Positions 53,491 to 63,728 of a DNA stretch of 64,000 nucleotides are shown here, piece after piece. The position numbers and the translations under genes are program-made. The notes below the pieces were generated by a model that worked only from the letters and a program-made list of their open reading frames with translations, had not been told where the DNA came from and did no database searches. Origin of the DNA: Acinetobacter variabilis (GTDB lineage: Bacteria > Pseudomonadota > Gammaproteobacteria > Pseudomonadales > Moraxellaceae). The DNA lies in assembly GCF_000369625.1 (NCBI RefSeq), contig NZ_KB850111.1, positions 1 through 64,000 of the forward strand. The letters run 5' to 3'. Each line of letters opens with the position of its first letter. Within the stretch, counting starts at the first letter, position 1.

Positions 53491-56241
53491 TTATTCACTA
53501 TCCAGTGCAAATAATGCACTTGGATCAATCAGTCTTTGCCATAACTTGCAAACGGTCTTTCGGGTATCGTGCCAGTCGCTTGCAGACACTTGCATGGATT
53601 GATTTGCAAGGGCTAAGCGGTGGCTCTCGGCGCGTTCACGGAGATAAGCTTGAATCAGAGCAGTCGCATCGTCGCTGGATAAGCAACCTGATTTTGCGGC
53701 ATCCTCAAGGATTCTTACATTGTCGGAGTAATGGGCGAGATCTTTATTCGTCCCACTCCAAGCTAACACCGCATACTGTGCCATAAATTCGATATCAACG
53801 ATACCACCTGCATCTTGTTTTAAATGAAAAATCCCATCTTTTTTTTGCTCTTTGGAAGAACCCAGATGATCTTTCATTTTCTGACGCATTTTCAGAACTT
53901 CACTACGTACATGACAGATATCGCGTTTCTGGGTAAGAATCTTACAGCGTAGTGCTTCAAATGTCTCTCTCAGGCTATCTTCCCCAGCAATGGAGCGTGC
54001 ACGTACTAAGGCCTGATGCTCCCATAACCATGCATTTTTCAACTGATATTGCTCAAATGCTTTCAGACTAGTGACCAGTAGCCCTGCTTCTCCAGAAGGA
54101 CGTAGACGGGTATCGACTTCATAGACACGCCCATCCAGTGTTTGTGTGGTCATGAGCGACATAAACTTCTGTGCCACACGCATGGCAAACTCAAAACCGC
54201 TAATCGGCTTGAGACCGTCCGTATCTGCCTGCTCACCCATATAATGAATGAAGACTAGATCCAGATCCGAACCATAACCCAACTCAATGCCACCGACTTT
54301 GCCATAGCCAATGACGGCAAAAGCCGTATGTTCTATTGAGCAGCGCTGCCCTTCTGCATCCAGCGGAAAACCATGTCGTTTGGCCACAATCTGATAGGCC
54401 AGATGCAGCGCAGCATTCACCGAGACTTCTGCAATATCTGTTAAGGCATCCGAGACTTTCATTAAAGGACTTTCTGCCAGTACATCACTGGCAGCTACCG
54501 CAAGGACATTGGATTTTTTAAACAGGCGCAGCACTCGCATCTGGTCTTCGACTTGGTCAATTTCAATTCTGAGCAATTGCTGACGCAGGCTGTCTTCCAG
54601 ATCCTGACGTTTAGGCAATTCGAAATCCATCGACAGGAACTCATCCAGCAATACCGGATAATGGGTAAGTTCCTCACAGATCCAGGGGCTGACAGTCGCC
54701 ATCTTGACCAAACGCTGTAAAGCACCTTTACTTTCAATCAGCATCACCAGATACACCGTACGACGCATGACTGATTCAACCAATGGCATCAGGCGAACCA
54801 GTGCAACTTGCGGTTTATCTGATTCTAGAATCGCCTCTATCAGATAAGGCCAAAACGTTTTTAAACGTTGAATGGCTTTAGCTGGCAATTTTTTTAAGGC
54901 ATGACCATGCCAGAATTCATGCACCAGATTTTTTGCATGATCATCCAAGACTTCATTCAGCTGTTGTTCCAACTGAGAAAAACTTTTGCCTTGAGGCTCT
55001 GGTCCATTTTCCTTGATCAAGTGCTCAAACTGGTAAATCACTTTAGCGCGTTTTTGATCCAGCACTTCCATAAAGGCGGACCAGTCTGCAAAGCCTAAAG
55101 TATCCACAATACGTTGACGTAAATCTGGCTCAGTCGGCAAACATTGGGTTTGTTGATCATGCAGCGCCTGAATAGCATGCTCTACCCGACGAAGGAATAA
55201 ATAGGCATCTTCGAGATCAGTCACCGCCTGTTCATCCAGAAGTTCAGCCTCATCCAGATGATTCAAGCTGACCAGACATTGCCGATCTTGCAGCTCTAAC
55301 TTGGCTCCGCCATAAATCAGCTGAAAAACCTGCACGATAAATTCAACCTCACGGATCCCGCCTGCCCCAAGCTTGATATCGTCTTCAATATTGCGGCGCT
55401 GTACTTCACGCTCAATCATTGCTTTCATTTCACGCATCGCTTCGAAAGCACTGTAATCGACATATTTACGGAAGACGAAAGGACGGGTCATATCCAGCAG
55501 TTCATCACCTTCTGGACTCGGATTGACGATGCGGGCTTTGATCCAGGCATAACGTTCCCATTCGCGGCCATGCTGGCTGAGATATTTTTCTAGTGCGGCA
55601 TGACTGATGGCTAAAGCAGAACCATCACCCCAAGGGCGCAAGCGCATATCGACACGAAATACAAAACCTTCAGCAGTGATATGATCCAGCAGATAGATTA
55701 ACTTTTGTCCCCATAGGATACAGAACTGCTGAACGTCAATGCATTTACGCCCATCCGTTTCACCCTGTTCATCAAAGGCAAAAATCAGGTCGATATCACT
55801 GGAAAGGTTGAGTTCCTGAGCGCCCAGTTTGCCCATCGCAATAATAATAAGATCTTGAACTTTACCGTTATAACCAACTGGCTGACCATATTTGGCGACT
55901 AGAGGAATACGGGCAAACTCTTTGGCAGCGCAAATGCAGGCATCGGCGAAATCAGACAGCTCGCGAGTCAGCGTGATGACATTGGTAAGTTGATTGGCAT
56001 CCTGCCAGATCCAGCGAAACATCAGACGAGCACGTAGAATACGTAAACTACGCATCCACATGGTTTCATCACTGATATTTAATAAATTGGCCTTAATTAA
56101 GTTTTGAATCTGTTCAGTGCCGAGTGATCCCTGAAACTGATCAATTGCATAATCCTGATTCAATAGATCTTGATGATTGGCCAATACCTGTTCTGCATAC
56201 TGACTGGCTCTTAAGGTTTTCTGCAATTGTACCGCGTCCAT
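53491..56241 (-). CDS. glnE: Bifunctional glutamine synthetase adenylyltransferase / deadenylase
   Basis: Adds and removes AMP on glutamine synthetase according to nitrogen state, with PII. The 916-residue protein has two nucleotidyltransferase domains: SSDIDLIFAFDEQGETDG near 153 (deadenylation) and GSDLDLVFIHYMGEQADTDG near 660 (adenylylation), each with the DxD metal motif. The first Met is ATG 56241; a GTG codon precedes it. It is followed closely by ilvE. Confidence 0.95.
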   Translation of the reverse strand: MDAVQLQKTLRASQYAEQVLANHQDLLNQDYAIDQFQGSLGTEQIQNLIKANLLNISDETMWMRSLRILRARLMFRWIWQDANQLTNVITLTRELSDFADACICAAKEFARIPLVAKYGQPVGYNGKVQDLIIIAMGKLGAQELNLSSDIDLIFAFDEQGETDGRKCIDVQQFCILWGQKLIYLLDHITAEGFVFRVDMRLRPWGDGSALAISHAALEKYLSQHGREWERYAWIKARIVNPSPEGDELLDMTRPFVFRKYVDYSAFEAMREMKAMIEREVQRRNIEDDIKLGAGGIREVEFIVQVFQLIYGGAKLELQDRQCLVSLNHLDEAELLDEQAVTDLEDAYLFLRRVEHAIQALHDQQTQCLPTEPDLRQRIVDTLGFADWSAFMEVLDQKRAKVIYQFEHLIKENGPEPQGKSFSQLEQQLNEVLDDHAKNLVHEFWHGHALKKLPAKAIQRLKTFWPYLIEAILESDKPQVALVRLMPLVESVMRRTVYLVMLIESKGALQRLVKMATVSPWICEELTHYPVLLDEFLSMDFELPKRQDLEDSLRQQLLRIEIDQVEDQMRVLRLFKKSNVLAVAASDVLAESPLMKVSDALTDIAEVSVNAALHLAYQIVAKRHGFPLDAEGQRCSIEHTAFAVIGYGKVGGIELGYGSDLDLVFIHYMGEQADTDGLKPISGFEFAMRVAQKFMSLMTTQTLDGRVYEVDTRLRPSGEAGLLVTSLKAFEQYQLKNAWLWEHQALVRARSIAGEDSLRETFEALRCKILTQKRDICHVRSEVLKMRQKMKDHLGSSKEQKKDGIFHLKQDAGGIVDIEFMAQYAVLAWSGTNKDLAHYSDNVRILEDAAKSGCLSSDDATALIQAYLRERAESHRLALANQSMQVSASDWHDTRKTVCKLWQRLIDPSALFALDSE

Positions 56242-56327
56242 CACTCGGTGATTCCCTCAAAACTTTTATTTAGTTATAGCAGGAGTTCAGGCCGAGTGGG
56301 AACGGTTTTAAAAGAAATTTATGATTT

Positions 56328-57596
56328 TCAGGACTTTTCAGTATGCAGATCTTCAAGTACCAATGCCTGATGATCATTGGTCACTTTAGGTAAATACACA
56401 ATAAAGGTGGTTCCAGCGCCTTCTTTAGAATCTACGGCAATCTGTCCATGGTTCAGATCTACAAAACGCTTACATAGTACCAGACCTAGACCTGCGCCTT
56501 TCTCATTGTCTGTGCCTTTTAAGCTCACCGTGAGATTTGGTCTAAACAGATTTTCCATCTGTTCTTCAGTCATACCGAGACCAGCATCCTGAACAGTGAT
56601 CTTGACTTGCTCACCTTCCATTTCAGCAGCCAGAATCACCTGTCCACCCTGATCCACTGGAGTAAATTTCAGAGCATTCGATACCAGGTTCTGCAAGACC
56701 GAAGTAATCATGTTGATATCAGCATGTACCTTGATATCTTCAGGAACCTGGTCAATCAGCTCAATATTCTTTTTCAGCGCCAGACTTTTCAGTACATCAC
56801 AGACAATTTTAGTAGACTGTTTTAATTCATAATTAATCGGATGATAAACAAAACGTCCACCCTCTGCCATCGCCCAGGTCAACAGACTTTCTAACAAGTT
56901 ATACGTCGATTGAGCCGTATCATATAAATAATCAGAAATACTCTGGATACTGGATTCATCCAGAGTGTCACGTTCCTGCGCCAATACTTCCGAGAAGCCT
57001 AACAGGCCATGGAAAGGTGCACGCAGGTCATGAGCAATAATCTGGAAGAATTTGGTTTTACTAAAGTTTTGTGCACATTGTTGTTCGTATAACTCTTTTA
57101 GTTCAGTATGCTCTTCATTCAGTTTGACTCGCTTGACTAAAGTTTCAGCAAATTGCTGAACAATAATAATATCTTCCTGATCAAACCCTTCAGTCTGATC
57201 ATCAAAGAAAACCACCTGCCCTAAAGACTGCCCTTGAGCTGATTTTAAATTAAATGCCACCAGCCGCTGATGGGCGACACCAAGGCTTTTTACGTAATCT
57301 GATAATTCTGCATATGCAGGATGATTTTGATCGATCACATCCATTTCTTGTAAATATTTAGGGATGTCCACATTCTGTGGTACGTGTAAACCGCGAAAAC
57401 CGAGCGGACAGCTGTGCCAGATATAGGGTTCCGTATGGAATCCGATGATACAGGTCTTGGCGCCGAGTACTTTACGCGCGACTTTACAGAAGGTGTCTAA
57501 TAAATTGTCAGAGGTATAGACACCTAAAATGAGAGATATACGGCACGAGCTTAACTGCTCCGTATTCTGACCGATCTCTAGCAGTTTTAGTTCCAT
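56328..57596 (-). CDS. Orphan cytoplasmic histidine kinase with GAF-like sensor domain
   Basis: The 422-residue protein has no membrane segment. An N-terminal GAF-like domain (about 25-160) precedes the HisKA motif FFQIIAHDLRAPFHGLLGF (His189). The ATPase boxes are NLVSNALKF near 308, DAGLGM near 340 and GAGLGLVLCKRF near 374. Its response regulator is not adjacent. The signal is unknown. It is transcribed alone, with a symmetric element upstream at 57649-57663. Confidence 0.88.
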   Translation of the reverse strand: MELKLLEIGQNTEQLSSCRISLILGVYTSDNLLDTFCKVARKVLGAKTCIIGFHTEPYIWHSCPLGFRGLHVPQNVDIPKYLQEMDVIDQNHPAYAELSDYVKSLGVAHQRLVAFNLKSAQGQSLGQVVFFDDQTEGFDQEDIIIVQQFAETLVKRVKLNEEHTELKELYEQQCAQNFSKTKFFQIIAHDLRAPFHGLLGFSEVLAQERDTLDESSIQSISDYLYDTAQSTYNLLESLLTWAMAEGGRFVYHPINYELKQSTKIVCDVLKSLALKKNIELIDQVPEDIKVHADINMITSVLQNLVSNALKFTPVDQGGQVILAAEMEGEQVKITVQDAGLGMTEEQMENLFRPNLTVSLKGTDNEKGAGLGLVLCKRFVDLNHGQIAVDSKEGAGTTFIVYLPKVTNDHQALVLEDLHTEKS

Positions 57597-58206
57597 GTCT
57601 GCCTCTCTGGATGTTATGGAATAGAGAATAAAAATTACAACCGACTAAATTGATACAATCAATAACAAAGATTCTATATTTACTCAACGTTAAAATCTCA
57701 TTTATGGACCAAAGGATTTGTTAACTTATTTCTCTAAAGATACATTCATTGTTTCAATGCATTGATATTTAAATATTAAGAATTACTTGAGAAAATATTC
57801 TCCTTATAAAAAATTACATATAATTATTTGAAATTCCTGAATTCATTTCAAATTGTTTCGATATCACCTTAATATCCAAATTATACGAAGATAAAAACAG
57901 CTCACTTTTCTTCTGATCTTCAGGTAAATAAAAGCCTTTGAATTTTCAAATATATAGATACTACCTATTGTCACTTTCTAGAAAAGTAGAGCGCTGATAA
58001 TATTAACTTTGACCTAAATCTATTTCTACCTTTTAAATATTCTTAACAATCATAAAATATTGAGAAATTTAAATAGTTTATTTATGCACTAAAACCTATT
58101 TCTTAAGTAATCAAAAATATTAAAAGTTTACATTTTTTTACAGTTAACAATGACTTATAGGAACATTCTTGAATTCTTATAAAAAATTAAAATTAATTAG
58201 AGTGAA
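57597..58206. other. AT-rich 0.6 kb gap with no gene
   Basis: No coding frame, tRNA or clear terminator in about 610 bases. The stretch is strikingly AT-rich compared with both flanks. It contains ATTGAT-ACA-ATCAAT (57649-57663), a perfect 6+6 inverted repeat 53 bases before the kinase start, which may be an operator. Confidence 0.5.
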
Positions 58207-58236
58207 TAAAAAAGCGACAAAATGTCGCTTTTCTTT
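58207..58236. terminator. Terminator of darP
   Basis: AAAAGCGACA and TGTCGCTTTT pair perfectly around AAA, with T tracts. On the minus strand it follows the darP stop by about 15 bases. Confidence 0.9.
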
Positions 58237-58250
58237 AATTCAGATTACAA

Positions 58251-58784
58251 TCAGTTATCTGAAATCAGGGCAACTTGCTGCACATAGTTAAACAGCTTTT
58301 GCTTTGAGGCTGCCACTTCTTCTTCCGGTGCCTGATTTTTTAGATCACGATGCACACGTAAATAATGCTGACGTAAGGTATGACGCTCTGTCGCATTATA
58401 GGTTTTGGTAAATTCGTTAATCGCAGGATCACCATCTTTCACGATACGGTCAACCCAACGCTGCAATTGTGCTGTCTTTTTCAAACCCTGTTTCGGAGTC
58501 AGATAAGACAGAATCACGGTTTCATTTTCATTACGGAGTAATTTACCAATACGTGAAAATTGACGACGGCGTGCTTCATGTGAACTGATTTGCTGGACAT
58601 CCAGCAAAGCTTCAATCAGACGCTCTTCAACGGGTAAATTTTTAATTTGTTTCGCACTCAGTTCTGCCAACTGTGCGCCTAAAGCAGCCATACGCTGAAC
58701 TGCTTTTTTCTGTTCGGTTTTACTTGCGCGTCCCTCTAAAGATTCAAAGTCTTCTTCAGTTAAACTGCTCGGTCGACGTGCCAC
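58251..58784 (-). CDS. darP: Ribosome-associated protein DarP (YjgA, DUF615)
   Basis: Helps late assembly of the large ribosomal subunit in E. coli. The 177-residue, highly charged helical protein has the family blocks KKAVQRMAALGAQLAELS near 26, HEARRRQFSRIGKLLRNE near 70 and NATERHTLRQHYLRVHRD near 128. It starts with GTG two bases after the npr stop, behind a GAGG site ten bases upstream. Confidence 0.9.
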   Translation of the reverse strand: MARRPSSLTEEDFESLEGRASKTEQKKAVQRMAALGAQLAELSAKQIKNLPVEERLIEALLDVQQISSHEARRRQFSRIGKLLRNENETVILSYLTPKQGLKKTAQLQRWVDRIVKDGDPAINEFTKTYNATERHTLRQHYLRVHRDLKNQAPEEEVAASKQKLFNYVQQVALISDN

Positions 58785-58786
58785 GA

Positions 58787-59056
58787 TTAATCTGCCTCAT
58801 AAAATTTTGCCGCAAACAGTGCCTGAATTTCAGATAAAGCCTTTTCCTCATCTGCACCTTCAATCACTAAGCGTAAAGTTGTTCCTTTGCCCGCACCAAG
58901 CATCAGCAAGGACATAATATTTTTGGCATCAACCAATTTGTCCGACTTGCCAATCTGGATACTGGAACGAAATTTGGTGGTAACTTCAATGAGTTTACCT
59001 GACGCACGCGCATGTAAACCTAGTTTATTAATTACGTCAACAGTCGTATCAATCAT
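58787..59056 (-). CDS. HPr-family phosphocarrier protein (NPr-like)
   Basis: The 89-residue protein has the phospho-His site [10 protein letters not shown] (His15) and a Ser in [13 protein letters not shown] (Ser49) at the place where HPr kinases act in other bacteria. It likely serves the nitrogen-related or simplified phosphotransfer system. The ATG at 59056 overlaps the rapZ stop as ATGA. The rapZ-npr order is that of E. coli. Confidence 0.92.
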   Translation of the reverse strand: MIDTTVDVINKLGLHARASGKLIEVTTKFRSSIQIGKSDKLVDAKNIMSLLMLGAGKGTTLRLVIEGADEEKALSEIQALFAAKFYEAD

Positions 59057-59904
59057 GACCAGTGCTTCATTTCTCGGTGGAGGACTTGAATAGACCATTT
59101 TGCCTCAAGCGCTTTTTTTAGTCTATCCACAATATAAACAGAACGATGTTGGCCGCCAGTACAACCAATTGAGATGGTCATATAATGACGATGACCCTCA
59201 GCAAAGGTCGGCAGCCATTTGTCTAAAAAGTGATAAATATCCTGAAACATGTCTTCGACCTGATCACTTTTCTCCAGGAATTCCTGTACTGATTGATCGA
59301 GGCCTGAGTATTTGCGCAGTTCGAGTTCCCAATGCGGATTCGGCAAATGACGGACATCAAAAACATAATCAGCATCCAAAGGAATTCCATGCTTATAGCC
59401 AAAAGATTGCAGAATCACAATCAGGTTATCGGTCTGCCCCAGCTTGTACAGCAAGGTATGTTTCAGATCATGCACGCTTTTATCGGTGGTATCGATATGC
59501 ACTGTGGAACGGAGTTGGATCGGCATTAGCAGGACTTTTTCTTCCTGAATACACTGATGCAGGCTCTTAAAACGAGCAGCCAAAGGATGCGGACGGCGTG
59601 ATGCACTGAAACGGGCAATCAGCTCCTGATCCTGCGTGGTCAGATAGATGACATCTACCGTACCATGCTGTTGCAACTGTTCAAATACATGGTCGAATTC
59701 CTGCAAATCTGCACGGGTACTACGTACATCCACCCCAAGCGCTAACTGTTCCAGATTATTTTCACAATCCAGCTTCGCCACAATTTCAGGAAGTAAGGCC
59801 AAAGGCAGATTATCAATACAGTAATAACCCAAGTCTTCAAGTACCTGCAATGCAGAAGATTTACCTGAGCCAGATTGTCCTGTCATAATTAAAATGCGCT
59901 TCAT
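59053..59904 (-). CDS. rapZ: RNase adapter protein RapZ (P-loop ATPase)
   Basis: The 283-residue protein has Walker [11 protein letters not shown] near residue 9 and the conserved C-terminal [12 protein letters not shown] near 246. In E. coli it binds the GlmZ/GlmY RNAs and controls amino-sugar synthesis. Whether Acinetobacter has those RNAs is unclear, so its partner here is open. It is coupled with the HPr gene. Confidence 0.94.
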   Translation of the reverse strand: MKRILIMTGQSGSGKSSALQVLEDLGYYCIDNLPLALLPEIVAKLDCENNLEQLALGVDVRSTRADLQEFDHVFEQLQQHGTVDVIYLTTQDQELIARFSASRRPHPLAARFKSLHQCIQEEKVLLMPIQLRSTVHIDTTDKSVHDLKHTLLYKLGQTDNLIVILQSFGYKHGIPLDADYVFDVRHLPNPHWELELRKYSGLDQSVQEFLEKSDQVEDMFQDIYHFLDKWLPTFAEGHRHYMTISIGCTGGQHRSVYIVDRLKKALEAKWSIQVLHREMKHWS

Positions 59905-59922
59905 GCCTTACGATCCTTTTAC

Positions 59923-60771
59923 TTATCCAGCTGCGTATTTGATCTGCAGATTATCAATCAGACGAGTTTTTCCTAATTTTGCCGCGATCAGAATCACGAC
60001 ATCCTGATTAAACTCATCAATTTTCTGTAATTCCGGTGTACGGGCTTCTACATAGTCCACTACCAGACCTGCATCTGTCAAAGTTTGGCGGATACCTGCC
60101 AGTGCTTCCTCCAAAGTTTTACCTGCATGTAACTGCTGCTCAGCAGTTTTCAGACTTTGAAAAATAACCGGTGCTGTCGCACGTTCCTGCTCGCTTAGAT
60201 AGCCATTGCGTGAACTGAGTGCCAGACCATCTTCAGCACGGGCAATTGGTACACCAATCACTTCCAGCGGAATATTGAGGTCTTGAACAAACTGACGAAT
60301 CACAGCCAGTTGCTGATAGTCTTTCTGACCAAAGAAGGCATAGTTGGGCTGAACAATATTAAATAATTTAGTCACCACGACCGCTACACCATCAAAATGA
60401 CCTGGACGCTGTAAGCCGCACAGGTCATTGGTGATACCAGACACACTGATATTGGTTAGACGTGGCTTGTTACCATACATCTGCTCTACCGTTGGGGCAA
60501 AGACAATGTCACAACCTACATCTGCCAGTAACTGCTGATCCTGTTCTAAAGTACGTGGATAATTATCAAAATCTTCATTTGGTCCAAACTGGATCGGATT
60601 AACGAAAATACTCACAACAACGACATCACACAGTTTACGCGCCTCACGCACCAGATTCAGATGCCCCTGATGCAGGTTACCCATGGTCGGGACAAAACCA
60701 ATAATTTTACGCGCAGAACGTGCAGGATTGAGCGAAGCAGATAATCCTTGGATGGTTGTTTCTGTTTTCAT
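59923..60771 (-). CDS. panC: Pantoate-beta-alanine ligase
   Basis: Joins pantoate and beta-alanine with ATP to make pantothenate. The 282-residue protein has the nucleotidyltransferase motif [16 protein letters not shown] near 27 (HIGH-like HQGH), [21 protein letters not shown] near 53 and [10 protein letters not shown] near 186. The ATG at 60771 is separated from the panB stop by a single base; the frame reaches further upstream but into panB. Confidence 0.96.
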   Translation of the reverse strand: MKTETTIQGLSASLNPARSARKIIGFVPTMGNLHQGHLNLVREARKLCDVVVVSIFVNPIQFGPNEDFDNYPRTLEQDQQLLADVGCDIVFAPTVEQMYGNKPRLTNISVSGITNDLCGLQRPGHFDGVAVVVTKLFNIVQPNYAFFGQKDYQQLAVIRQFVQDLNIPLEVIGVPIARAEDGLALSSRNGYLSEQERATAPVIFQSLKTAEQQLHAGKTLEEALAGIRQTLTDAGLVVDYVEARTPELQKIDEFNQDVVILIAAKLGKTRLIDNLQIKYAAG

Positions 60772-60772
60772 G

Positions 60773-61582
60773 TTACAACTCGACTTGGAATGTTTGTTCA
60801 GGTGCTGGGAATGAACCATCTAACACAGCCGCATGATAGGCCTTAAATGCATCCAGAATTGCAGTCGCACCAGACTGTTCTTTCATAAAGTTACGTACAA
60901 ATTTTGCGGTGTGGCCAAAGGTCAGACCGAGCATGTCCTGAACGACCAGTACCTGACCATCAGTGGCTGCCCCTGCTCCAATGCCAATCACCGGAATATG
61001 CGGGAATAGTTCAGTAATTTCCTGACCCAATTGTGCAGGCACACATTCCAGTAACAACACTGCTGCACCGGCTTCAACCACCGCCTTACAGTCAGCAATC
61101 AGTTGATCGGCCGCTTCACGGGTACGAGCCTGTAGCTTATAGCCACCAAAGACATGCACCGACTGTGGAGTGAGACCCAAGTGAACACAGACTGGAATCC
61201 CGTTACGGGTTAGAATCTGAACGGTTTCCGCCAACCAGGTACCACCTTCCATCTTGACCATTTGTGCACCGGCTTGCATCACCGTTTTTGAGCTTTGTAA
61301 CGCATCATTCAGAGTGGCATAACTCATAAATGGCAGATCAGTCATAATCAGTGCATGCTTATTGCCACGGCGAACCGCTGCGGTATGGTAAGCCATATCT
61401 TCTACAGTCACAGGCAAGGTTGAATCACGACCCTGAATCGACATACCCAAAGAGTCGCCAATCAGAATACTGTCAACTTCAGCAATTTCCATGGCTTTGG
61501 CCATACTGGCATCATAGCAAGTCAGGCAAGAAAATTTGCGTCCTTCCGCTTTATATCGTCTTAAATCACTGAGACTGATCAT
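60773..61582 (-). CDS. panB: 3-methyl-2-oxobutanoate hydroxymethyltransferase
   Basis: Makes ketopantoate from 2-oxoisovalerate and methylene-tetrahydrofolate. The 269-residue TIM-barrel protein has the family segments [31 protein letters not shown] near 18 and [19 protein letters not shown] near 134, plus [20 protein letters not shown] near 200 with the catalytic Glu in [10 protein letters not shown] near 176. AGAGGAA precedes the ATG. It forms an operon with panC. Confidence 0.96.
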   Translation of the reverse strand: MISLSDLRRYKAEGRKFSCLTCYDASMAKAMEIAEVDSILIGDSLGMSIQGRDSTLPVTVEDMAYHTAAVRRGNKHALIMTDLPFMSYATLNDALQSSKTVMQAGAQMVKMEGGTWLAETVQILTRNGIPVCVHLGLTPQSVHVFGGYKLQARTREAADQLIADCKAVVEAGAAVLLLECVPAQLGQEITELFPHIPVIGIGAGAATDGQVLVVQDMLGLTFGHTAKFVRNFMKEQSGATAILDAFKAYHAAVLDGSFPAPEQTFQVEL

Positions 61583-61634
61583 GAAGATGTTCCTCTATTA
61601 TTGAAGTTCTCTCGAACATGCCAATAATTAAAAA

Positions 61635-62120
61635 TTAAATATTTGCCCAATTCGTGCGATCAAAAACCCTTAAGGTTGATTGCTTGACGATGTCCAGGTC
61701 TTTTAATGTATTTCCATTGAGCTGCAAGTTGGCATCAATATCCAGTAATGGCACCAATACAAAATCACGTTCCAGCACGCCCACATGCGGTACGGTTAAC
61801 CGTTCATTTTGAATCTGCTCATCACCGTAAATGAGCAGATCCAGATCCAAGGTACGCTCACCCCAATGGCGTAGACGTACACGCCCAGCCTCCTGTTCGA
61901 AGGTTTGCAAACGATCCAGCAGATCCAGCGGTGCTAGATCCGTAATTAACTGTACGACAGCATTAAAATAATTGGGCTGATCTTGTGGCCCCATAGGTGG
62001 GCTTTGATATAGATGCGAGGTTTTGACCTGTCCCAGACTTGCCAGCTTTTGCACGGCTTCAGCCAGAATCTGGCGTGAATCGCCCAGGTTACTTCCTAAA
62101 CCGATATAGGTCACTGTCAT
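61635..62120 (-). CDS. folK: 2-amino-4-hydroxy-6-hydroxymethyldihydropteridine pyrophosphokinase
   Basis: Activates the pterin with ATP for folate synthesis. The 161-residue protein has IGLGSNLGDS near residue 6, YQSPPMGPQDQPNYFNAV near 38 and the signature RHWGERTLDLDLLIYGD near 84, with the two metal-binding Asp. Its ATG overlaps the pcnB stop as ATGA. Confidence 0.95.
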   Translation of the reverse strand: MTVTYIGLGSNLGDSRQILAEAVQKLASLGQVKTSHLYQSPPMGPQDQPNYFNAVVQLITDLAPLDLLDRLQTFEQEAGRVRLRHWGERTLDLDLLIYGDEQIQNERLTVPHVGVLERDFVLVPLLDIDANLQLNGNTLKDLDIVKQSTLRVFDRTNWANI

Positions 62121-63592
62121 TGTGTAGGCCCAAAAATAACCTGGCTTAAATCACGCTGCACCCGTTTACGCTTGGTAATTGGATGGTCTGCACCAATGTC
62201 ACCGCTGGCACCGGCCGCCACATGAGAAACCGGTTTGCTACGCTCATTCTCAAATTTGGCTTTACGCGCACGACGGCTACGTGGTTCCGGCTCATTCACC
62301 AGAGGTTCAATCTCGGTTACTACATCTTGTGCAGCCAGACGCTGTTCCAGATGTTCTTCCTGAGAAGCCTTGCGACGGCTCTTGGCACGCTGACGATTAT
62401 ATTGGGCAATGGCACGCTCTTTTTCATCGCTGCTCATTTGCTGATAGGCTTCCCACCAACTTCCCATGCCCTGTGCAGTTTCATCGCCTGATTTTTCACG
62501 CAGCAACAAAAAGTCAAAGCCGGCACGGAAACGTGCATGACCTGATAATGCTTCAATTTGCTGTGGTTTTGGATTGAGCAAGCGGGTTTGCATTTCCCAG
62601 ACTTCACGAATGAAAGTTTCCGCAAAGCGTGGAATCACGGTACGAGTGGCCTGACGTTTCAGTACATCCAGTCCTGCCTGCGCACGTGCTTCCGCCGGCA
62701 CTACACCTTTGGACAGATAGAAATCACAGCGCTCCAGGAACGGTTGCCACAACAATACCGCATAGAAGAAAGCCGGGTTGATGGTCTTGCCAATTGAAAT
62801 ACGCTGATCGGTATTTTTCGCTGCCAGTTCAATAAATGCAGTAATGTTTGGTTTGATATCCGCAAACAGCTGACGCCAGATGCCAAAATCGATCAGCATT
62901 GGCATCACACGATTCAGATGTCCCATAGTGAATAGCTTTTGCGATTCATCATAGAGACGGTGTGGAGACACATCACGTAGAAGCTGGGTCATTTCCGGAG
63001 TGAAAATATCCAGAATGGCTTCATCAATACTGAAATTGAGTTTGGCTGCAAAACGTAAAGTTCGCAGCATCCGAACCGGATCTTCCTCAAATCTTAAAGT
63101 CGGATCACCCAGTAAACGCAGTGTTTTATGTTTAATATCATCTACTGCATTGCAAAAATCCAGCACGATACCTTTGCGTGGCTGATAATACATGGCATTG
63201 ATTGAAAAATCTCGACGAGCAAAATCCTGCTCAATGGTGCCCCAGTTATTATCGCGCAGGATCATCCCTGCTGCAGAGGTCACCGCTTTTTTAGGAGGCG
63301 CACGGAAAGTTGCCACTTCAACCAGTTCACGGCCCGAATAGACATGCGCCAGCTCGAAACGTCGTCCGATAATCCGACAACGCCGTCCGAACACTTCTTT
63401 AACCTGAGCTGGTGTAGCATTGGTCACTGCATCGAAATCTTTGGGATTTAAACCCAGCATCAGATCCCGGACACCACCACCTACGATATAAGCTTCATAG
63501 CCTGCCTTAGTTAAGGCATCAATCACATCGAGAATATAAGAAGGTAATTGAGCGGTTGATAAACCACATTTTGACGCGCGCAAAGTTTGCAA
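62117..63592 (-). CDS. pcnB: Poly(A) polymerase I
   Basis: Adds poly(A) tails to RNA, promoting decay. The 491-residue protein has the class II nucleotidyltransferase core GGGVRDLMLGLNPKDFDAVTNA near 38, RRDFSINAMYY near 125 and the RNA-binding domain DPVRMLRTLRFAAKLNF near 171. The tail after about 400 is basic with repeated Arg/Lys/Ser (RRKASQ, RSRRARKAKF). It starts with TTG at 63592, nine bases after AGGAGA. The pairing pcnB-folK is as in E. coli. Confidence 0.95.
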   Translation of the reverse strand: MQTLRASKCGLSTAQLPSYILDVIDALTKAGYEAYIVGGGVRDLMLGLNPKDFDAVTNATPAQVKEVFGRRCRIIGRRFELAHVYSGRELVEVATFRAPPKKAVTSAAGMILRDNNWGTIEQDFARRDFSINAMYYQPRKGIVLDFCNAVDDIKHKTLRLLGDPTLRFEEDPVRMLRTLRFAAKLNFSIDEAILDIFTPEMTQLLRDVSPHRLYDESQKLFTMGHLNRVMPMLIDFGIWRQLFADIKPNITAFIELAAKNTDQRISIGKTINPAFFYAVLLWQPFLERCDFYLSKGVVPAEARAQAGLDVLKRQATRTVIPRFAETFIREVWEMQTRLLNPKPQQIEALSGHARFRAGFDFLLLREKSGDETAQGMGSWWEAYQQMSSDEKERAIAQYNRQRAKSRRKASQEEHLEQRLAAQDVVTEIEPLVNEPEPRSRRARKAKFENERSKPVSHVAAGASGDIGADHPITKRKRVQRDLSQVIFGPTQ

Positions 63593-63728
63593 AAGACGCT
63601 GTCTCCTACGTCTGAACGTAAAATTCTAAGATGACGCTAATCATATCGCTTACACCGCTAAAGGGCAATTTGATTATGTCATTCTCATGGTTCAGATGGA
63701 TGGCTTATTTACGCTAAATTCAGCAGGG

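Noticed and set aside
62179..62577. Plus-strand frames opposite pcnB
   Set aside because: Out-of-frame shadows of a conserved gene without translation signals.
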